Shown one piece after another: positions 25,290-34,547 of a stretch of DNA of 64,000 nt; position 1 is the first letter of the stretch, and every line of letters begins with the position of its first letter. The position numbers and the translations under genes were made by a program. Source of the stretch: Anaerolineae bacterium (GTDB lineage: Bacteria > Chloroflexota > Anaerolineae > Aggregatilineales > Phototrophicaceae); NCBI GenBank assembly GCA_022822305.1, contig JAJEBY010000011.1, positions 62,001 through 126,000 on the forward strand, written 5' to 3'. The notes beneath the pieces are model-generated. The model was given only the letters and a program-made list of their open reading frames with translations. It ran no database searches and was not told the origin of the DNA.

Positions 25290-26429
25290 TTAACGATCGG
25301 CGTTCCACTCGCTCAGCAGCGCGGCGATCAATGTCGCTTGTCTGGGTAGGCTGCTGATGATGACATGTTCGTGCGTCGCATGGGCGCCGTCGCCGTGAGC
25401 GCCCAGCCCGTCGAGCGTGGGCACGCCCATGGCAGCGGTGAAATTGCCGTCTGAGCCGCCGCCGGTGCCGCCTTCATAGATGGTAACGCCGTGTTTTTCG
25501 CCGATTGCCGCCGCCTTGTGAAACAGATCGAGATTGCGCTCCATCGGCGGACGATGCCCGAGACGCTGACAAGTGACTTTGGCGCCCGGCATCTTCGGAT
25601 ACAGAGTCGTCAGCGCCTGGTGAAGATTGTTCATGGCGTCTATGGTCATGACGCGCGTATCGATCTTGGCCTTTACTTGAGACGGAATGACGTTGCCGGC
25701 CGATCCGCCGTCCACCATGGTTATAGAGACCGAGGTACCGTATTTGAGATCGTTGAGCGCATTGATTTCCAGCGCCTGCCGGGCGAATTCGATTATGGCG
25801 TTGATGCCTTGCTCGGGCGCGATGCCGGCGTGAGCGGCGCGTCCGTCGACAGTCAATTCGTATTGGCCGCCGCCTTTGCGCCAGGACTTGATCGCGCCTT
25901 CGGCCGTGGCCGGTTCCATCACCAGCGCCAATTCGCAATCTGCCGCCAGCGACTTGATCACGGGCTCGGATTGCGGACTGCCGATCTCCTCTTCTGATGT
26001 GACCAGGAAATGAATGGGGCGCTGCGGCAATTGATCGCGCGCCAGCAAGCCGCCGATCGCCTCTGTGGCGATGACGATGCCAGCCTTCATATCCAGGGCG
26101 CCGGGACCGAAGAAACGGCCCTCTTCAATCTTGACGGGCATGGTCGCAAGCGTGCCTGGAGGATGCACAGTATCGACGTGAACCAGGAAAAGGAAGGGTT
26201 TGCCGGGCGCATGCTCGTTCCAGGTCGCGAGCAGGAAATCGCCGAAATCTTGCTGGGGAAAACGTTTGATGGCGTCGGCGCCCATGCGCGTGAAATGCGC
26301 TTGCAACAGGTCGATCATGCGATCGACCCCGGCTTTATCGCGCGTGAACGATTCAGTTTCCACTTGCGCGCGCAGCAGCTCCAGCATGGCATCTTGTCGA
26401 TTGTGGAAAAAGTTGAGGAGTTCGGACAT
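25290..26429 (-). CDS. M20-family metallopeptidase (carboxypeptidase G2-like)
   Basis: A 379-residue cytosolic di-zinc amidohydrolase of the M20/PepV-CPG2 family. Metal ligands and catalytic residues: H84 in LVHVDTVHP, D113 in GPGALDMKAG, E146-E147 in TSEEEIGS, E172 in VMEPAT, and the C-terminal His in GAHATHEHVI. The dimerisation domain (about 180-290) is intact. CPG2-like enzymes split C-terminal Glu from folates or peptides; other M20 members act on acyl amino acids, so the substrate remains open. It lies 27 bp after the lipoprotein gene. Confidence 0.9.
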   Translation of the reverse strand: MSELLNFFHNRQDAMLELLRAQVETESFTRDKAGVDRMIDLLQAHFTRMGADAIKRFPQQDFGDFLLATWNEHAPGKPFLFLVHVDTVHPPGTLATMPVKIEEGRFFGPGALDMKAGIVIATEAIGGLLARDQLPQRPIHFLVTSEEEIGSPQSEPVIKSLAADCELALVMEPATAEGAIKSWRKGGGQYELTVDGRAAHAGIAPEQGINAIIEFARQALEINALNDLKYGTSVSITMVDGGSAGNVIPSQVKAKIDTRVMTIDAMNNLHQALTTLYPKMPGAKVTCQRLGHRPPMERNLDLFHKAAAIGEKHGVTIYEGGTGGGSDGNFTAAMGVPTLDGLGAHGDGAHATHEHVIISSLPRQATLIAALLSEWNADR

Positions 26430-26456
26430 GATATTCCTTTCCGGGCCAGTTCGGAT

Positions 26457-27311
26457 TTAGTTGATCAGGCGCAGCACAAGCCACGAGACCAATGCATCAA
26501 CGAGTTCGGGCTCTGCGTGCAGAAGCTCTGCTCCCCGTCCCGAGCTTGATTGGTGGAACTCAACTGCGCCGGCGGCATTCTGGGAAAGCAGAGAAGCGGT
26601 CTGAAAGGCTTCCTCGTCATTTTGGGCAGCCGCCAGCCAGAGCGGACGATCGCCGTACCTGGTCAGCATATTCAGCAGTGTATCGCGGGATAAGGGACTG
26701 AAGAGCGCGGCCGCGTCACAAAGCTCGTTCACCGCGCAGCCGAGATAGGCCAGGTCGGCGGCCTGCGCTTCGCCAATGATCGCCAGTCGGTCGGCATTCA
26801 CCGAGTCGACGGCCATCAGCGAAAAGAGCAGGGTCTCCATATGACGGGTTTGCAGCCAATCGTGGAATTGAAGCGCGATGACGATGAAGCCTTCATCCGA
26901 CAAGCGTTGAGCCGTCTGCGTCCAGGATGAGACGTCTTGCGCCAGCAGCAGCAAGCCCGGTCGCCTGGGCTGCCCGAATCCGAAACGCTCGCCCAAGAGC
27001 ACGGCGCCGTCGTCGAGAACGACTTTGATCTGACGCGCCGCCGGGCCGATGGGTACGGGCGGGAGCGCGGCGTCCACGGGCAACGAGGCGAATTGTGGAT
27101 CGGTGCGCCCAACCAGGCCGGGCTCATCGCGATAAAGTTCGTCCGAGCTGAGCAGGCGCGCGGTCGGGCTGGGCAATGGGCGCGGCGGCAAGGGCGATGC
27201 AGTGGGCGCGGCTGTCGGGGGCGCTGGGATCAAAACGCCGCATCCGGCCAGCATTGAAAGCAGAAGTATGCAGACGACATGGCGTCCGCGACCCGCTCGC
27301 ATTGCAGTCAC
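26457..27311 (-). CDS. Lipoprotein with an alpha/beta-hydrolase-like domain lacking the nucleophile
   Basis: A 284-residue exported lipoprotein. A signal sequence ends in the lipobox LAGC (C24), followed by a Pro/Ala/Thr-rich linker (28-52). Residues about 95-280 read like an alpha/beta hydrolase: GLLLLAQDVSSW, GFIVIALQF, then a nucleophile elbow that should be GxSxG but is G180-E-A-Q-A184, an Asp in the expected place (D232) and a His (H265). Without the Ser it should not hydrolyse esters; it may bind a ligand instead. The fold assignment is from pattern only. It lies between the methyltransferase and M20 genes in the same operon-like run. Confidence 0.65.
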   Translation of the reverse strand: MTAMRAGRGRHVVCILLLSMLAGCGVLIPAPPTAAPTASPLPPRPLPSPTARLLSSDELYRDEPGLVGRTDPQFASLPVDAALPPVPIGPAARQIKVVLDDGAVLLGERFGFGQPRRPGLLLLAQDVSSWTQTAQRLSDEGFIVIALQFHDWLQTRHMETLLFSLMAVDSVNADRLAIIGEAQAADLAYLGCAVNELCDAAALFSPLSRDTLLNMLTRYGDRPLWLAAAQNDEEAFQTASLLSQNAAGAVEFHQSSSGRGAELLHAEPELVDALVSWLVLRLIN

Positions 27312-27339
27312 GCGACACCTCGACGAGGACGAGATAACT

Positions 27340-28107
27340 TCAGTCGCATTTGGCCAAGACGATCATGCGCTCGGCATCGGCGTCGTAGGCGGATTGATCG
27401 GAATCGCCGTAGACGGCATCAAGCGCGAGTCCAGCGCGATCAAGCAAGAGTTTGATTTCGGGCAAGAAAAAGTAGCGCAGTTTATGCGGCACGATCATGC
27501 GCTTGACACTCCCGTCGCCGTCGATGGCATCGTAGATCCATTCTACATCAAGGGTTTGCGCCGCGCGGTCAAGGATGCTGACCGATTGCAGCATGACCAA
27601 TTGGCCAGTCTCCTTATCGAGGAAGGAGCGTTCCAGCGTCATGGCATCGTTATCGGGCGAGGCGAAGACGGGACCGGCATTGGGCAGATCGATCACCAGT
27701 CGGCCGCTATCGGTCAGCCAACTGCGCAGCCGGCGCAGCAGCGCAATCTGCTTGTCTTGTTCGAGAAAGTGCATAAGCGCGTTGTAGCTCAGGAGGATCA
27801 GCCCGAATTTGCGCGGGTACTCGTGCGATAAGACATCGGCCTCGGCAACATCGATGAGTTGGCTCAGTTGGGGCGCGGATTTCAGCTTGTGATCGAGCCG
27901 CGTCAGCATGGCCCGGTTATTCTCGATGCCGCTGACGCTGTGGCCATGTTCAGCCAAATGAATCAAGACACGTCCGGTTCCGCAGCCGACATCGAGAATC
28001 TGGCCCGAATACTGGGCCGCGAGCCGGCTATAGAGCTCCAGATCGTCAGTCTTGCCAGCGTTTTCGGCATCATAATAGCGCGCCACAGCAGTGTAAAAGG
28101 CGGACAC
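27340..28107 (-). CDS. Class I SAM-dependent methyltransferase
   Basis: A 255-residue Rossmann-fold methyltransferase. Motif I is ILDVGCGTGRVLIHLAEHG (about 37-55), the acidic end of strand 2 is SGIENN, and FGLILLSYNALMHF is the motif IV region. The sequence resembles small-molecule methyltransferases of the Methyltransf_25/11 type rather than RNA or protein enzymes. It lies 28 bp upstream of the lipoprotein gene and 54 bp downstream of fadA. Substrate unknown. Confidence 0.85.
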   Translation of the reverse strand: MSAFYTAVARYYDAENAGKTDDLELYSRLAAQYSGQILDVGCGTGRVLIHLAEHGHSVSGIENNRAMLTRLDHKLKSAPQLSQLIDVAEADVLSHEYPRKFGLILLSYNALMHFLEQDKQIALLRRLRSWLTDSGRLVIDLPNAGPVFASPDNDAMTLERSFLDKETGQLVMLQSVSILDRAAQTLDVEWIYDAIDGDGSVKRMIVPHKLRYFFLPEIKLLLDRAGLALDAVYGDSDQSAYDADAERMIVLAKCD

Positions 28108-28161
28108 GGCTATCCCCTCCGTATCGACGCGGCGAGACGCGAGACTCGCCTGGCCAGGCTA

Positions 28162-29346
28162 TCAATTGAGATTCTGGAAGATGCCGGCCGCGCCCATGCC
28201 GCCGCCGATGCACATGGTTACCATGCCATAGTTGCTCTGGCGTCGTTTCATCTCGTTGATGATCTGCACGGTCAGTTTGGCGCCGGTGCAGCCCAGGGGA
28301 TGACCCAAGGCGATGGCGCCGCCGTTGACGTTGACGATTTCCGGATTCAGCTCCAGTTCACGAATGACGGCCAGCGATTGCGAGGCGAAGGCTTCGTTAA
28401 GTTCGACCAGATCGATATCGTCCAGGGTCAGTCCCGCGCGCGCCAGCACTTTGGGAACGGCTTTGATGGGACCGACGCCCATGATTTCGGGACGCACGCC
28501 GGTGACCGCAAAACTGACGAATCGGGCGAGCGGCTGCAGCCCGGCGGCTTCGGCTTTCTCGCGTTCCATCACGATCACCGCCGCCGCGCCATCGCTCAAG
28601 GGACTAGAATTGCCGGCGGTCACCGAGCCGTCCGGCTTGAAGACGGCTTTCAACCCGGCCAAGGCCTCGATGGTGGTATCGCGGCGCAGATGCTCATCTT
28701 CCCGCAGCACTTTGTCGACGGTCTGGGGCATGCCATCGCTGCCGACGACCGTTTCTCCCCATCGGAAAGGCACAATCTCTTGGGCGAAGATGCCGGCGTC
28801 GGTCGCTCTGGCCGCTTTCTGGTGGCTGCCATAGGCGAATTCGTCCATGTCTTCGCGGCTGATGCCGAATTCGCTGACGACGCGTTCGGCAGTCAAGCCC
28901 ATGCTCATATAGACGTTGGGATCGTGATCGGCCATGTGGGGATTTGGGCTGAAATGATGCCCGGTCATTGGCACCGACGACATGGATTCGGCGCCGCCGG
29001 CGATGACGACATCGGCTTGGTCGGCGATGATGCTGTTGGCGGCGAGGGCGATGGTCTGCAGGCCGCTGGAACAGAAGCGATTGACCGTCTGCCCCGGCGT
29101 ATCCACCGGCAAGCCGGCGCGCAGGGCGATCACGCGGGCGAAGTTCATGCCCTGCGATCCTTCGGGCATGGCGCATCCCATGATGACGTCGTCAATCTCG
29201 CGCGGGTCGAGCGCGCCATCAGTTTGTTCCAGCAGGTCAGTGATCACGGCCGCCGCCATGTCATCGGAGCGCGCGTTCTTGGATTCGCCGCGCATGGCTT
29301 TGCCGACAGCGGTGCGCGAGGTCGCGACTATGACTGCTTGGCGCAT
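28162..29346 (-). CDS. fadA: Acetyl-CoA acetyltransferase (thiolase)
   Basis: A 394-residue thiolase that splits 3-ketoacyl-CoA, the last step of beta-oxidation. Catalytic residues are C92 in NRFCSSGLQT, H349 in ALGHPLGCTGAK and C379 in TMCIGGGMG. The start at 29346 is supported by AAAGGAGAT at the right distance; the frame extends to 29391 but would overlap the region just after fadN. Together with fadN it forms the standard degradative pair, so a degradative rather than biosynthetic role is likely. Confidence 0.93.
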   Translation of the reverse strand: MRQAVIVATSRTAVGKAMRGESKNARSDDMAAAVITDLLEQTDGALDPREIDDVIMGCAMPEGSQGMNFARVIALRAGLPVDTPGQTVNRFCSSGLQTIALAANSIIADQADVVIAGGAESMSSVPMTGHHFSPNPHMADHDPNVYMSMGLTAERVVSEFGISREDMDEFAYGSHQKAARATDAGIFAQEIVPFRWGETVVGSDGMPQTVDKVLREDEHLRRDTTIEALAGLKAVFKPDGSVTAGNSSPLSDGAAAVIVMEREKAEAAGLQPLARFVSFAVTGVRPEIMGVGPIKAVPKVLARAGLTLDDIDLVELNEAFASQSLAVIRELELNPEIVNVNGGAIALGHPLGCTGAKLTVQIINEMKRRQSNYGMVTMCIGGGMGAAGIFQNLN

Positions 29347-29391
29347 GAGGATATCTCCTTTGTTTTCAATAGCATGTCGCAATAGCCCCAC

Positions 29392-31779
29392 CTAATTCCG
29401 CAGCGGTTTGTTTGTCTGGAGCATGTGCATGATGCGCTCTTGCGTCTTCGTTTCCATGATCAGGCTCAAGAAGGCTTCGCGTTCGAGATTAAGCAGATAG
29501 CGCTGATCGACCCACCCCGGTTCCGACAGACCGGCGCCGGTCAAAACATGCGCCAGTTTGCGCGCGATCAGGGCGTCGTGGTCGCTGGCGTAACCGGCTT
29601 CCACGTAACCGGCGATCCCGACCATGAGGGCGGCATTTGCGTCTCTGCCGGCTGCGAAGACCGGTTCGGGGTCTCGCGGCTGATAGGTCTCGCTCAATGC
29701 CAGGGCCAGCGCTTTGGCTTCACCCAGCAGGTAGGCGCGATTCATCACGATCTTATCCGTAGCGGCGAGCAATCCCATGGACATCGCTGCCTTGGCGCTG
29801 CCGCTGACTTTGGCGGTAGCGATGTTCTCGAAGGCCTTTTGCAGACCGGCCAAAACATCGTCTGAGCCGGCTTGCGCCAGTGGATTCACCAGCCGCCGCA
29901 CCAGTTCTTTGCAACCGCCGCCGGCCGGCACCAAGCCGACGCCGACCTCAACCAAGCCCATATAGAGTTCGACATGAGCGACCACGGCCGTGCCGGACAT
30001 GACCAATTCGGCGCCGCCACCGAGCGCCATGTTATGCGCGGCGATGACGACGGGTTTGGGCGCATAGCGCAGCGCTTGGGTCAAATCTTGCAGCGACGTC
30101 AGTACTTTCTCGATGCCGTCGACGCCGGCCATGAGAGCGGCGGGATCGAGATTGGCGCCGATGGAGAAGCGTTCGCCGTCGTTGCCCACTACCAGAGCCT
30201 TGAACTCTGACTCGTTGAGCAATTCGAGCGCCTTCCAGCCCGATGCGATCAAGCCGGGGGTAATGCTATTGTGCTTGGTCGTGAACTCCCAGAGCAGGGC
30301 GCCGTCGCCCATATCGTATATGGCGCCGTCGCCGTTGCTAGAGATTTCAGCGCCCGAGGCGCGCAGATCGGCCAGCGTGATCTCGCGCGGGTCCTTGTCC
30401 AGCGGCAGGTATGCGCCACACTGTGGACTGTAGTAGCCGATCACTTTGCCGGCGTCGTCGGTCTGATAGAACGTGGCTGCGCCGGAGGCGAGCATGTCTT
30501 TAACCCAGTCGGCAACAGGATAACCATCGCTTTCGAAGCGATCGACGGTCTCCGCAACGCCGATGGCATCCCAGATCTCGAAAGGTCCCATTTGATGGGC
30601 GAATCCCCATTTTTGAGCGTTATCAATATTGACGATGCTATCGGTGATCTCGGGAACGCGGTTGGAAGCGTAGGCGAGCAAGAATGCGTGTAGATGGTAG
30701 AGATATTGCCCGGCGCGGTCTTCGGCGTTTATCAGCAGGCGGATGCGTTCGCCCAGAGGCTCAACTTTGCGATACTTGCCGACGCTATCGAAGCGGGGCT
30801 TGCTGGGCGGTTCATACTCAAGCGTCTCCAGGTTTAGCGCCCACAATTCCTTTTTGCCGCCGTCGCGCCGCATGTGATAGAAACCGCGGCCGGTCTTTCG
30901 GCCCAGCCAGCCGCGTTCCAAGAGCGCGTCCGATAACTCGGCGTTGCGCTCATGCGTGAGTATCTCGCGAGCCGGATCATCGGGAATGGCGTCATACAGG
31001 TTACGGGCGACGCCGACGGCGATATCGAAGCCGACAAGATCATTCAGGTTGAAAGTGGCGGTTTTGGGACGTCCGATCAAGGGACCGGTCAGGCTATCGA
31101 CTTCCTCTACGGTGTAGCCGTGATCGAGGGCGTAGTTGGTGGCCTGCATGCCGGAGAGCGACATGAAACGATTGCCGATGAAGTTGGGCGTATCTTTGCA
31201 AAGGACCGTGCCTTTGCCCAGCTTATCGGCGCCAAAGCGCAGCATGAAGTCGGCGACCGCATCATCGGCGCCGGCGTGCGGGATGATTTCGAGCAAGCGC
31301 AAATAGCGCGGCGGATTGAAAAAATGTGTACCCAGGAAGCGGCGCGTGAAAGTTGCGGGCAGGTCTGCCGCAATCTGGTGGATGGGAATGCCGGAGGTAT
31401 TGCTGCTGACGATGGCATCGTCTTTGACGACATCGACCAGCCGCGCCATCAAGGCGCGTTTGATTTCGAGATTCTCCACAACGGCTTCGATCACCCAGTC
31501 GGCAGCCGCGACCTGGCCGAGGTCATCGTCGATATTGCCGACGCGAATGCGTTTCAGGTCGTCGGGGCTGTAGAGCTGTGGCGGTCGCATTCGGCCCAAC
31601 GCTTTCAGGTTGCGATTGACAATGGCGTTACGGCGCGCTGGTCCATCGCCGGGATTGCTGTCCGGGGGCGGAATATCCAGCAGCAGCGTCTCGATGCCGA
31701 CGCCGGCCAAGAGCGCGGCGATGCCCCCGCCCATCGTGCCCGATCCGATGACTACCGCATTCTTGATTTCGAATTTCAT
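29392..31779 (-). CDS. fadN: 3-hydroxyacyl-CoA dehydrogenase / enoyl-CoA hydratase (FadN type)
   Basis: A 795-residue bifunctional beta-oxidation enzyme. The domain order is NAD-binding 3-hydroxyacyl-CoA dehydrogenase first (GSGTMGGGIA at 12-21, RFLGTHFFNPP with the catalytic His), then the helical C-terminal dehydrogenase repeats, then a crotonase-fold hydratase domain from about 480 (GNDGERFSIGANLD, AAHNMALGGGAELVM). This order and length are those of Bacillus FadN, opposite to E. coli FadB. It lies 45 bp before fadA and 39 bp after the SDR gene. It should act on short- to long-chain acyl-CoA; no acyl-CoA dehydrogenase or ligase is in the window. Confidence 0.93.
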   Translation of the reverse strand: MKFEIKNAVVIGSGTMGGGIAALLAGVGIETLLLDIPPPDSNPGDGPARRNAIVNRNLKALGRMRPPQLYSPDDLKRIRVGNIDDDLGQVAAADWVIEAVVENLEIKRALMARLVDVVKDDAIVSSNTSGIPIHQIAADLPATFTRRFLGTHFFNPPRYLRLLEIIPHAGADDAVADFMLRFGADKLGKGTVLCKDTPNFIGNRFMSLSGMQATNYALDHGYTVEEVDSLTGPLIGRPKTATFNLNDLVGFDIAVGVARNLYDAIPDDPAREILTHERNAELSDALLERGWLGRKTGRGFYHMRRDGGKKELWALNLETLEYEPPSKPRFDSVGKYRKVEPLGERIRLLINAEDRAGQYLYHLHAFLLAYASNRVPEITDSIVNIDNAQKWGFAHQMGPFEIWDAIGVAETVDRFESDGYPVADWVKDMLASGAATFYQTDDAGKVIGYYSPQCGAYLPLDKDPREITLADLRASGAEISSNGDGAIYDMGDGALLWEFTTKHNSITPGLIASGWKALELLNESEFKALVVGNDGERFSIGANLDPAALMAGVDGIEKVLTSLQDLTQALRYAPKPVVIAAHNMALGGGAELVMSGTAVVAHVELYMGLVEVGVGLVPAGGGCKELVRRLVNPLAQAGSDDVLAGLQKAFENIATAKVSGSAKAAMSMGLLAATDKIVMNRAYLLGEAKALALALSETYQPRDPEPVFAAGRDANAALMVGIAGYVEAGYASDHDALIARKLAHVLTGAGLSEPGWVDQRYLLNLEREAFLSLIMETKTQERIMHMLQTNKPLRN

Positions 31780-31818
31780 TAATGCTTTTGCCTTTCCAAT
31801 GATGAGTGCTGGCGCATT

Positions 31819-32541
31819 TCACCAGTCAAGTTCGCTGCCGTCATACAAGTAGAATTTACCGTTATCGGCGTCGGTCAATTTAGCGATAAGCGATCGCAAT
31901 CCGGCTGCCGATTGCGTCGGCGTGATCGCGGCGGAGGGCCCGCCCATATCCGTTTGCACCCAGCCGGGATGGGTGGTGATGGTGATGATGCCGCCCATGG
32001 CGCTGTCCATCGCCAGCACGCGCGCCGCCATGTTCATTGCGGCTTTGCTCATGCGGTAGGCGTAGGATCCGCCCGACGCGCCGCTGATCGAGCCCAGGCC
32101 TGACGAAATCATGACCACGCGGGGATTCTCGCCATTCGCCAGCAGTTGACGGAAGGCCTGCGTGACGATCAAGGCGCCGACGGCATTGGTCGTGACCACT
32201 TGGCCGACATCGGCCGCGGACAGGTTTCCCAAGTCATGCGATTGGTGCCCGTCTTTAGGGAAGATGCCGGCATTGTTGATGAGCAGGTCCAGTCGATTCA
32301 CGCGAGCCGCGACGGACTCACTTGCGGCGTGGATGGCATCTTCGTCGTTGACGTCCAGGCGTAATATGCGGATGCGGTCGCCGTACTCGGCTGCCAGCGC
32401 GTCCAGCTGCTCGGCGCGATCGGGATTGCGACAGGTGGCGAAGATTTGAGTGGCGTCATCGCTGAAGTATTGGCGGGTCAGTTCGAGGCCGAGTCCGCGG
32501 TTGGCGCCGGTGATGAGGATGTTTTGCATGTTGAATTCCAT
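31819..32541 (-). CDS. Short-chain dehydrogenase/reductase
   Basis: A 240-residue classical SDR. The NAD(P)-binding TGANRGLG is at 11-18, the NNAG motif reads LLINNAGIF, and the active-site Tyr and Lys are in YAYRMSKAAMN. It resembles C-factor-like/sniffer-type carbonyl reductases. Two ATGs at 32541 and 32529 are possible starts; neither has a clear Shine-Dalgarno. It lies between the TetR regulator and fadN in the same direction, so it is likely part of the same lipid-related regulon, but its substrate is unknown. Confidence 0.88.
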   Translation of the reverse strand: MEFNMQNILITGANRGLGLELTRQYFSDDATQIFATCRNPDRAEQLDALAAEYGDRIRILRLDVNDEDAIHAASESVAARVNRLDLLINNAGIFPKDGHQSHDLGNLSAADVGQVVTTNAVGALIVTQAFRQLLANGENPRVVMISSGLGSISGASGGSYAYRMSKAAMNMAARVLAMDSAMGGIITITTHPGWVQTDMGGPSAAITPTQSAAGLRSLIAKLTDADNGKFYLYDGSELDW

Positions 32542-32570
32542 TCTGCTTCAGTACGCCTACAGAAAGTGCT

Positions 32571-33236
32571 TTAACCAGATCGGTCGTTGACACTTGACGT
32601 TGGCCGCAGCGCCGACAAGAACAAATCGACCATGACGTCCGCGACCTCGTCGCCACTGAGACGCCCGCCTTCGCGGAACCAGACGCCCACCCAGTTGTGC
32701 GCGCCCAGGATCGCTTTGGTGACGATGGCGGCATCCACATCGCGGAACTCGCCCGAGGCGATGCCCGCGCGGACGGTGTCACGGAAGAGGCTCTCGAAAT
32801 AATCGCGGCGAGCGAAAAACTGATCCCGGCGCTGGATGAATTCGTCGCGGAGCGCGACGTCGCCGTTTCTTGCGCTGCCGGAGATGTTGAGCAGGGCGCG
32901 AATCTCGAAGACCATAGCCGCGCCGACGGCGACGTGGCCGGTGACGCTCACCACGTGCGAGCGGATCATCGCCGCCAGTTTCTCGGCATTGCTGGCGTCG
33001 GCGGCGGCGATCGCTTCCAGCTGGACGATTACGTGATCGAGGCCGACTTCGAGCACGTTCAACAGCAGGAAGTCTTTGTTCTTGAAATGATGATACAAGC
33101 TGGCCGCGGTCAAGTTGACCTGGGCGGCAATGTCCTTCATGGTTGTGGCTTCGTAGCCGTTGCGATGCAGCACCTGTGCCGCCGCCCGCAAGATGTCTTC
33201 GCGATAGACCGTTTGATCGGCGGGTTTGCGCGCCAA
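32571..33236 (-). CDS. TetR-family transcriptional regulator
   Basis: A 221-residue repressor-like protein. The N-terminal helix-turn-helix reads ILRAAAQVLHRNGYEATTMK followed by DIAAQVNLTAASLYHHFKNK; the C-terminal part (about 70-215) is the variable ligand-binding domain. I chose TTG at 33236 because AGGAG lies 7 nt upstream and because a promoter lies at 33291-33319, inside the longer frame that would start at 33368. Heading the SDR-fadN-fadA cluster, it is likely an acyl-CoA or fatty-acid-responsive regulator (FadR-like role); that is inference from context. Confidence 0.87.
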   Translation of the reverse strand: MARKPADQTVYREDILRAAAQVLHRNGYEATTMKDIAAQVNLTAASLYHHFKNKDFLLLNVLEVGLDHVIVQLEAIAAADASNAEKLAAMIRSHVVSVTGHVAVGAAMVFEIRALLNISGSARNGDVALRDEFIQRRDQFFARRDYFESLFRDTVRAGIASGEFRDVDAAIVTKAILGAHNWVGVWFREGGRLSGDEVADVMVDLFLSALRPTSSVNDRSG

Positions 33237-33290
33237 GAATACGCTCCTGATGAAGCTGCGAATGAGCCAGTTAAACCGAATCAGCGTTCG

Positions 33291-33319
33291 ATTATATGAC
33301 AGCGTCCTACAGGATACAA
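33291..33319 (-). promoter_or_regulatory. Promoter of the TetR-fad cluster with possible operator
   Basis: On the minus strand TTGTAT (33319-33314) and TATAAT (33296-33291) are 17 bp apart. The spacer contains the small inverted repeat TCCT-AC-AGGA (33305-33314), a candidate operator for the regulator itself. Transcription would begin near 33284, about 48 nt before the TTG start. Confidence 0.6.
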
Positions 33320-33392
33320 GCAGCGGAAATCGGGCGGAAGTGGCTAAAATCGCGTAGATGGGACGCAAAGCGAACTCGGCACTGGGGGATTA

Positions 33393-33504
33393 ACCACAGC
33401 CGCTCGGCGGCAGCGAAAAGGTCTGCCGCGCTCACACAAAATATCAAACTCGCTCCTTGCATGAGCTAGGAGGTTTTTTAAGAAAGAGACCACAGAGGGC
33501 ACAG
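33393..33504. repeat. 112-bp dispersed intergenic repeat, copy 2
   Basis: Same length and orientation as 19109-19220, with about six substitutions spread along it and none of the flanking sequence shared. Like copy 1 it lies in a divergent intergenic region, some 190 bp upstream of a plus-strand gene. Confidence 0.85.
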
Positions 33505-33693
33505 AGATGTGTTTCAATTGTTCTGAAGCTGCTACATCCACAGAATTCGCCACTCCCGAATCGGGCAAATCGCGCGAACGTCACGCCATCGCCGATACCG
33601 CGAAACGCGACGAGAATGCCCGGCGCGCAGCAGTATACATCTGGCGCGTGGCCGCTATAATGACGACGATTTTGCCAAGCAAGGGCGCCGGCA

Positions 33694-34545
33694 ATGAATG
33701 CAATAGTCTGGCCCAGCACCGATCAGGTTTTTTTCGATTGCGACAGCACACTCTCGCGGATTGAAGGCATTGATGAATTGGCGCGGCTGAAAGGCAAGGA
33801 AGCGCGCGTCGGCCTGTTAACCAACAAGGCCATGGACGGCGAATTGGACCTGGAAGATGTCTATGGCAAGCGCTTGAAAGCCATCAGGCCGTCGCGAGCG
33901 CAGTTGAAGGCCATCGAAGAACGTTATTGGGAAACCGCCGTGGATGACACGCGCGAGACGATTGCCGCTCTGCACGATTTGGGCAAGGCAGTCTTCATCA
34001 TCAGCGGTGGCTTGATTGATGCGGTCAAGGGATTCGGGCGGCGTCTCGGCGTCGATGTCACGAGGATTCGCGCGGTGGAGCTGGAATACAATGAGCTATC
34101 CGGCGAATGGTGGCGCTATCATGAGCCCGGCGCGCAGGGCGCGCAGACTTATCTGGATTATGAGCATGGCCCGCTGACCGTTTCCAGCGGCAAGTCAAAG
34201 ATCATCGAGGAACTGGCGGCTGGAAGCCCTGGTCGGCGCATGATGATTGGCGACGGCAACAGCGACTTGGCGACCAAGGACCTGGTTGATTTGTTCGTCG
34301 GTTTCGGCGGGGTGGTGGCGCGAGAGAAAGTCGAAGCGGAAGCCGATATTTTCATCGCCTGCGCCTCGCTGTCGCCGATCCTGCCTTTGGCGGCCGGGCG
34401 ACGTGGCTGGCAATGCGCGCGCGGCGGCGACTACGAAGCGGTCTATCGTAAAGGTATCGGGCTGGCTAGCGATGAGAACGCGGTGCGTTTCCGACTAGAC
34501 GGGCAGCGCGAAGCATTCATTCAAACACTCGAAGGCATCAACTGA
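33694..34545 (+). CDS. serB: Phosphoserine phosphatase (HAD family)
   Basis: A 283-residue HAD-superfamily phosphatase. The catalytic motif is D15-C-D17-S-T19 (FFDCDSTLSRIEG), motif II is in FIISGGLIDAVKG, and motif III in MIGDGNSDLATKD. FDCDST with the following Ser/Arg/Glu residues is that of SerB. The C-terminal about 60 residues go beyond minimal SerB. It is followed 2 bp later by another HAD gene and then serA, which supports a role in serine biosynthesis. Confidence 0.88.
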   Translation: MNAIVWPSTDQVFFDCDSTLSRIEGIDELARLKGKEARVGLLTNKAMDGELDLEDVYGKRLKAIRPSRAQLKAIEERYWETAVDDTRETIAALHDLGKAVFIISGGLIDAVKGFGRRLGVDVTRIRAVELEYNELSGEWWRYHEPGAQGAQTYLDYEHGPLTVSSGKSKIIEELAAGSPGRRMMIGDGNSDLATKDLVDLFVGFGGVVAREKVEAEADIFIACASLSPILPLAAGRRGWQCARGGDYEAVYRKGIGLASDENAVRFRLDGQREAFIQTLEGIN

Positions 34546-34547
34546 AT

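Larger units (their letters stand above)
33237..33693. other. Intergenic region: TetR promoter and 112-bp repeat
   Basis: 457 bp between the divergent TetR and serB genes. It contains the minus-strand promoter, the second copy of the 112-bp repeat, and, on the plus strand, TATAAT at 33656-33661, a possible -10 for serB without a clear -35. The rest shows no gene or RNA that I can support. Confidence 0.6.

Noticed and set aside
33237-33368. N-terminal extension of the TetR gene to 33368
   Set aside because: A good promoter (33291-33319) lies inside it, and TTG at 33236 has a proper ribosome site directly before the helix-turn-helix domain.
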